Assembly: GCA_041611095.1 (NCBI GenBank) | Contig: JBFINP010000001.1 | Span: forward strand, 124,001 to 188,000 | Source of the DNA: UBA6912 sp041611095 | GTDB taxonomy: Bacteria > Actinomycetota > Acidimicrobiia > Spongiisociales > UBA5794 | Reading direction: 5' to 3' | DNA: 64,000 nucleotides | Shown here: piece after piece, positions 60,496 through 64,000 of the stretch | How positions within the stretch are numbered: position 1 is the first letter of the stretch | How the letters are laid out: every line of letters starts with the position of its first letter | Made by a program: the position numbers and the translations under genes | The notes under the pieces: generated by a model | Databases searched by the model: none | Told to the model about the DNA's origin: nothing | The model's input: only the letters and a program-made list of their open reading frames with translations

Positions 60496-61430
60496 AGCCG
60501 CCCGATGCGGTCCACCAGGAGATCGAAGAAGCCGTCGGCGTCGACATCCCGGATCACGAGCGCGTTGGGCTCATGGCCGGTGACGCCCCACCAGTCGACA
60601 AGAGTCATCCCCATGGTCGCCTCGGATCGATGCTCGATCTCCACATGGCAGCGACGGCCTGAGAACAGCTCGGGTCGCAACAGGTAGGCGATGACGCACG
60701 GATCGTGGAGTGGAGCGCCGTCGGTTCCGTACTTCGCCTCGTCGTACCGGTCGAAGAAGTCGAGCATCCCGGCGACCGCATCACCCGCCGGCGTGCCGAG
60801 GGCCCGAAACCGACCGATACGCACGTCCGAGGTGAGCGCACGGTGCGTCACGTCCAGCGGAAGCATGGTGATCGGCACGCCGCTCGTGAGCACGACGTGG
60901 GCTGCGTGGGGATCGACGTAGATGTTGAACTCGGCGGCGGGTGTCACGTTGCCACCCTCGAAGAACCCGCCTCCCATCATCACGATCTGCCTGAGATGCT
61001 CCGCGATCGCCGGCTCTTTGATGAACGCCATCGCGAGGTTGGTGAGGGGCCCCAGCGTGCAGATCGTCAGCTCGCGCTCTGCCCACCGCAGCGCCTCGGC
61101 CACGAGGAAGTCGACGGCGTGACCCGGTCCCGGCTCCAGCGACGGCTCGGGTAGATCGGCGCCGTCGATGCCCGTGGGCCCGTGGACGTACTCGGCCGTG
61201 ACCAATCGACGGACCATCGGACGACGGCAGCCCTCGTAGACCCGGACGTCGGGTCGCCCGGCGAGCTCCACCATCATCCGGGCATTGCGCGACGTGAGCG
61301 GCAGCGGCACGTTCCCGGCGACGGTGGTGATGGCCCGAACGTCGAGCTCGGGCGACGCCAGCGCGGTCAGCAGCGCAACGGCGTCGTCCTGACCCGGGTC
61401 GGTGTCGATCACCACCGGAAGGGCGCTCAC
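60492..61430 (-). CDS. Inosine-uridine nucleoside ribohydrolase
   Basis: 312 residues. The Ca-binding N-terminus VVIDTDPGQDDAVAL (D9, D11, D15, D16) defines the family, with LTICTLGPLTNLA, VMMGGGFFEGGNVTPAAEFNIYVDP and LHDPCVIAYLL completing the site. It splits nucleosides to base and ribose. GTG start with ggagggtgac; it begins 1 base after the ribokinase stop, so the ribose released would be phosphorylated by the partner enzyme. Free uracil or thymine could enter the pathway encoded at 2317-24115. Confidence 0.92.
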   Translation of the reverse strand: MSALPVVIDTDPGQDDAVALLTALASPELDVRAITTVAGNVPLPLTSRNARMMVELAGRPDVRVYEGCRRPMVRRLVTAEYVHGPTGIDGADLPEPSLEPGPGHAVDFLVAEALRWAERELTICTLGPLTNLAMAFIKEPAIAEHLRQIVMMGGGFFEGGNVTPAAEFNIYVDPHAAHVVLTSGVPITMLPLDVTHRALTSDVRIGRFRALGTPAGDAVAGMLDFFDRYDEAKYGTDGAPLHDPCVIAYLLRPELFSGRRCHVEIEHRSEATMGMTLVDWWGVTGHEPNALVIRDVDADGFFDLLVDRIGRL

Positions 61431-61431
61431 G

Positions 61432-62337
61432 TCACCCTCCGAGGATCTCGTCGACCTGACTCGAGGTCGGCAACGCAGTCTGAGCACCGATGCGGGTTGC
61501 AGCCACGGCGCCGGCGGCGACGGCCCACACCAATGCATCTTCGAGGGCGGCGCTCCGGGCGAGGGCGTCCGCCAGCGCTCCACAGAACGCGTCCCCCGCC
61601 CCGGTGGTGTCGACGGCATCGACCTTCGGAGCCGGGACGTGGCGACCGGTCCGACCCTTCGCCAGCACGGCGCCGTCGGCACCGAGGGTCACGATGACGG
61701 CTCGGGGCCCGCGAACCTTGCGGGCTTGGGCGATCACCGCCCCCTGCTCGTGCGCAGGAGGTGCGCCGACGAGGACGCCCAACTCGCCTCGGTTCACCAC
61801 GAGCACGTCGACGAGCGCAAGCATCTCCCGGCCGAGGCGCTGGGCCGGCGCTGCATTGAGCACAAACATCCCGCCCGACAGGCTCGCCGCCGCCTTGACC
61901 GCTTCCAACGGCACCTCGAGCTGCGCCAGCGTGACGGCCGACGCCTCCAGGGCGCTCGCCGCCTCGGCCACATGCTCCACACCGAGTCGCGCATTTGCGC
62001 CGGACACGACGGCGACCGCGTTCTCGGCCTCTCCGTCGAGCAGGATGTAGGCCTGCCCGGTCGGTTTGTCGATGTCGACGCTCACCCCATCGACGTCGAC
62101 GCCCTCTTGGACGAGCGCTCGCAGGTACGAGGTGCCCTCGGAGTCGGCTCCCACTCGACCGATCAGTGCAACCTGCCGGCCGAGGCGAGCCGCCGCGATC
62201 GCCTGATTCGCTCCCTTGCCGCCACGGTGACTGAGTACCTCGTCCCCGAGCACGGTCTCGCCCGGTGCTGGGATGCGCTCGACCCTCACCACGACATCGC
62301 GATTGAGGCTGCCGACGACGGAGATCTGGTCACTCAT
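61432..62337 (-). CDS. rbsK: Ribokinase (PfkB family)
   Basis: 301 residues. PfkB signatures: SHRGGKGANQAIAAARLG near residue 37-54 and DAVDTTGAGDAFCGALA near 243-259 (catalytic Asp in GAGD), with VNRGELGVLVG between. It phosphorylates ribose to ribose-5-phosphate. The adjacent nucleoside hydrolase supplies its substrate. Other sugars cannot be excluded. Divergent from the small membrane protein gene at 62459. Confidence 0.92.
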   Translation of the reverse strand: MSDQISVVGSLNRDVVVRVERIPAPGETVLGDEVLSHRGGKGANQAIAAARLGRQVALIGRVGADSEGTSYLRALVQEGVDVDGVSVDIDKPTGQAYILLDGEAENAVAVVSGANARLGVEHVAEAASALEASAVTLAQLEVPLEAVKAAASLSGGMFVLNAAPAQRLGREMLALVDVLVVNRGELGVLVGAPPAHEQGAVIAQARKVRGPRAVIVTLGADGAVLAKGRTGRHVPAPKVDAVDTTGAGDAFCGALADALARSAALEDALVWAVAAGAVAATRIGAQTALPTSSQVDEILGG

Positions 62338-62458
62338 GGCGCCGGAGCCTATCGCGCAAGGCGAGCGCAAGACACCTGCTGGGACCGCACCGCAACGCTT
62401 CGGTCCGGGATCACCTATTCTCGGACGAAGCGCCCGGGCAACGACGAGGAGGACCACC

Positions 62459-62872
62459 GTGGACGTCATCAGCGACCGGCCGATCGTCACGACCGATGAG
62501 GTGCGCCGCCACGCCACTCCCGCCTTCCAGCGCCAGATCAGCGGGCGCCTCGCCGCCGCCCTCGGTTTGCTGTGGGTCGTCGGGATCGCCTGGGTGTTCG
62601 CAGTCGCTCCTCCTCCCGACCCGGAGGCGGCCATCACCACGCTGGATGCGGTCGTCAGCCTCGCCTTGTACGGATCGTGGCTGACCGTGTTCGCCGGGCT
62701 CGTCACCCGGCAGCGGTTCGGAATCACCGCCGGCATCGCGGGAGGAGTGCTGCTCGCCGGTGCCGGGTTCCTCTGCCTCGCCACGGGTCACACCGGCATG
62801 TGGATCGCGATCCAGATCATGGTTGGCATCGGGCTCACCGCCGTCAGCGCGACGGCGGCACGCCTCACCTGA
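62459..62872 (+). CDS. Small multi-helix membrane protein, unknown function
   Basis: 137 residues, GTG start with a clear gaggaggaccacc ribosome site. A polar N-terminus (DVISDRPIVTTDEVRRHATPAFQRQISGR) is followed by four hydrophobic segments, about 33-49 (LAAALGLLWVVGIAWVF), 63-80, 86-107 (FGITAGIAGGVLLAGAGFLC) and 112-133. No family recognised. The gene is convergent with the truncated dehydrogenase, 18 bases between stops. Confidence 0.75.
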   Translation: MDVISDRPIVTTDEVRRHATPAFQRQISGRLAAALGLLWVVGIAWVFAVAPPPDPEAAITTLDAVVSLALYGSWLTVFAGLVTRQRFGITAGIAGGVLLAGAGFLCLATGHTGMWIAIQIMVGIGLTAVSATAARLT

Positions 62873-62890
62873 CGCGACGCCGGTTCTCGC

Positions 62891-64000
62891 TCAGGGGGCT
62901 CGTTCCAGCCTGAACACCCCACCCTGCGTGCTGGTGACGTAGAGCTCTCCCCGTCCGTCGACGCCGAACGACGACAGCCCGGCGATCGCACCCGGCTCCA
63001 GCCACGCCAGCGGCTCCGTCTCGCCGGGCGCAAGGCTCCGCACCCATCCCCCGCAGAAGTCACCGAAGAAGTAGTGACCGTCCAGCTCGGGGATGGCCTC
63101 ACCGCGATACACGTAGCCGCCGGTGACCGAGCAACCCTCGCCATGCGAGTAGTCGAAAACCGGGGCGGTCAGACCGCTGTCGTCGCAGTTCGACAGGTAG
63201 CACGACGCACCCTCGAACAGCGGCCACCCGAAGTTGGCTCCGGCGTCGGCGGTCATGTCGACGCGGTTGATCTCTTCTCGGGAGTTCTGGCCGACGTCGG
63301 CGATCCAGAGGTCGTTGCCGTCGAAACCAAAGCGCCACGGGTTGCGAAGGCCGGTCGCCCAGATCTCAGGGGCGAGCTCGCCGCCGGGGTTGTCGTCGGG
63401 GATGTCGTAGGGATCGCCGGCAGGGTCGATGCGCAGCATCGTCCCCAGGAGGCTGGCCGGGTTCTGGCCGTTGCCGAAACGGTCGTCCCGGCTGCCACCG
63501 TCGCCCATCCCGATCCACAGCAGCCCGTCCGGGCCAAACGCGAGCATGCCGCCGTTGTGATTCGAGGCCGGCTGGTCGACTTCGAGCAGGGTTCGCTCCG
63601 AGGCGGGATCCGCCGTGAGCCCGTCCGAGCGGAACTCGGCGACCTGCGTGTCGCCGCCGTTGTCCGTGTAGTTGACGTAGAACAGACCCGTGCCCTCGAA
63701 GTCCGGGGGGAATGCCAAGCCGAGCAAGCCCTGCTCACCGCCGAAGCGGACCCGCTCGCGTATGTCGAGGAACACCTGAGGGTCGCCCCCGGCGACGAGC
63801 CACACGATGCCCGATTGGTCGACGACGAAGAGCCGGTCGTCCCCAACGGGCGCCGTCACGAAGACCGCCTGCTCGAAGCCGTCGGCGACCGGGGTCGCGA
63901 CGAGTCGCAAGTCTTCGATCGGGATCGTGTCGGGCGGCGACGTGGGGGTCGGAGCTGCGAGCGTGGTCGGTGCCGCCGTGCTCTCGCGCGGCGGATTGTT
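62891..64000 (-). CDS. PQQ-dependent sugar dehydrogenase-like (GSDH) protein, N-terminus cut
   Basis: 370 residues visible, open in frame to the right edge with no start, so the N-terminus is missing. The visible start is a Thr/Pro/Ala-rich linker (about 20 residues) like that after a lipoprotein signal. The six-bladed propeller of the soluble glucose/sorbosone dehydrogenase family follows: FVVDQSGIVWLV, EQGLLGLAFPPDFEGTGLFYVNYTD, NHNGGMLAFGPDGLLWIGMGDGG, ATGLRNPWRFGFDGNDLWIADVGQN, EEINRVDMTADAGANFGWPLFEG, YVYRGEAIPELDGHYFFGDFCGG. These bind PQQ and Ca; the substrate is often unknown. Paired Cys residues suggest an extracellular protein. Confidence 0.88.
   Translation of the reverse strand, partial: NNPPRESTAAPTTLAAPTPTSPPDTIPIEDLRLVATPVADGFEQAVFVTAPVGDDRLFVVDQSGIVWLVAGGDPQVFLDIRERVRFGGEQGLLGLAFPPDFEGTGLFYVNYTDNGGDTQVAEFRSDGLTADPASERTLLEVDQPASNHNGGMLAFGPDGLLWIGMGDGGSRDDRFGNGQNPASLLGTMLRIDPAGDPYDIPDDNPGGELAPEIWATGLRNPWRFGFDGNDLWIADVGQNSREEINRVDMTADAGANFGWPLFEGASCYLSNCDDSGLTAPVFDYSHGEGCSVTGGYVYRGEAIPELDGHYFFGDFCGGWVRSLAPGETEPLAWLEPGAIAGLSSFGVDGRGELYVTSTQGGVFRLERAP

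Overview
The window is high-GC actinobacterial DNA. It carries three F420-type luciferase-like (LLM) oxidoreductases, a SARP/BTAD-type regulator, a tandem AdnA/AdnB-like helicase-nuclease pair, many GTG or TTG starts, and genes whose -10-like hexamer sits only about 7 nt before the start codon (leaderless style). I think a member of Acidimicrobiia or a nearby deep actinobacterial lineage is most likely, but no 16S, tRNA or phylogenetic marker here proves it. I see no tRNA, rRNA, CRISPR array, transposase or phage gene. Two genes are cut by the window edges: a small membrane protein at the left (bases 1-199) and a PQQ-dependent dehydrogenase-like protein at the right (62891-64000).

Bases 1-2300 hold two small membrane proteins and a TrmA/RlmD-type RNA methyltransferase. 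Bases 2317-24115 are dominated by a minus-strand set for reductive pyrimidine (or hydantoin-like) catabolism: two permeases, an ATPase and an NMT1/THI5-like binding lipoprotein; dihydropyrimidinase; a beta-ureidopropionase-like nitrilase; a class III aminotransferase; CoA-acylating (methyl)malonate-semialdehyde dehydrogenase; an LLM oxidoreductase; and a Cys/Met-metabolism PLP enzyme. No dihydropyrimidine dehydrogenase is present. Within this set lies a block with a 1167-residue regulator joining a SARP DNA-binding domain, BTAD, a STAND ATPase, one membrane helix and a BMP-type (nucleoside-binding) sensor; a protein of 28-residue repeats; an AioA/AioB-like molybdoenzyme-Rieske pair with a divergent membrane-anchored cupredoxin; and a dodecin. 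Two structured repeat elements with covarying hairpins sit directly behind the dihydropyrimidinase and the binding-protein genes.

Bases 24163-35546 hold a GNAT acetyltransferase divergent from an amylosucrase (with a palindromic operator-like site between them), a bPH2/SHOCT membrane protein, a lipoprotein bracketed by two near-identical hairpins inside unusual non-coding DNA, a RecB/Cas4-like Fe-S nuclease, glutamate-family dehydrogenase, a DUF488 protein and a four-gene OpuB/ProU-type osmoprotectant importer. Bases 35607-51330 hold YceH, AdnA-AdnB, Dtd, a DUF368/PopT lipid-carrier transporter, an LLM enzyme, an antiporter coupled to a TrkA/USP regulator, a CaiB-type CoA transferase and an ABC-2 exporter.

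Bases 51366-57736 hold an overlapping four-gene operon NurA-HerA-SbcD(Mre11)-SbcC(Rad50), the same set and logic as the archaeal DNA end-resection operon, about 9 kb from AdnAB. The last part has a zinc-ribbon protein, an AAC(6')-like/GNAT fusion, a second antiporter, a nucleoside hydrolase-ribokinase pair (which could feed free bases to the pyrimidine pathway), a small membrane protein and the truncated dehydrogenase.
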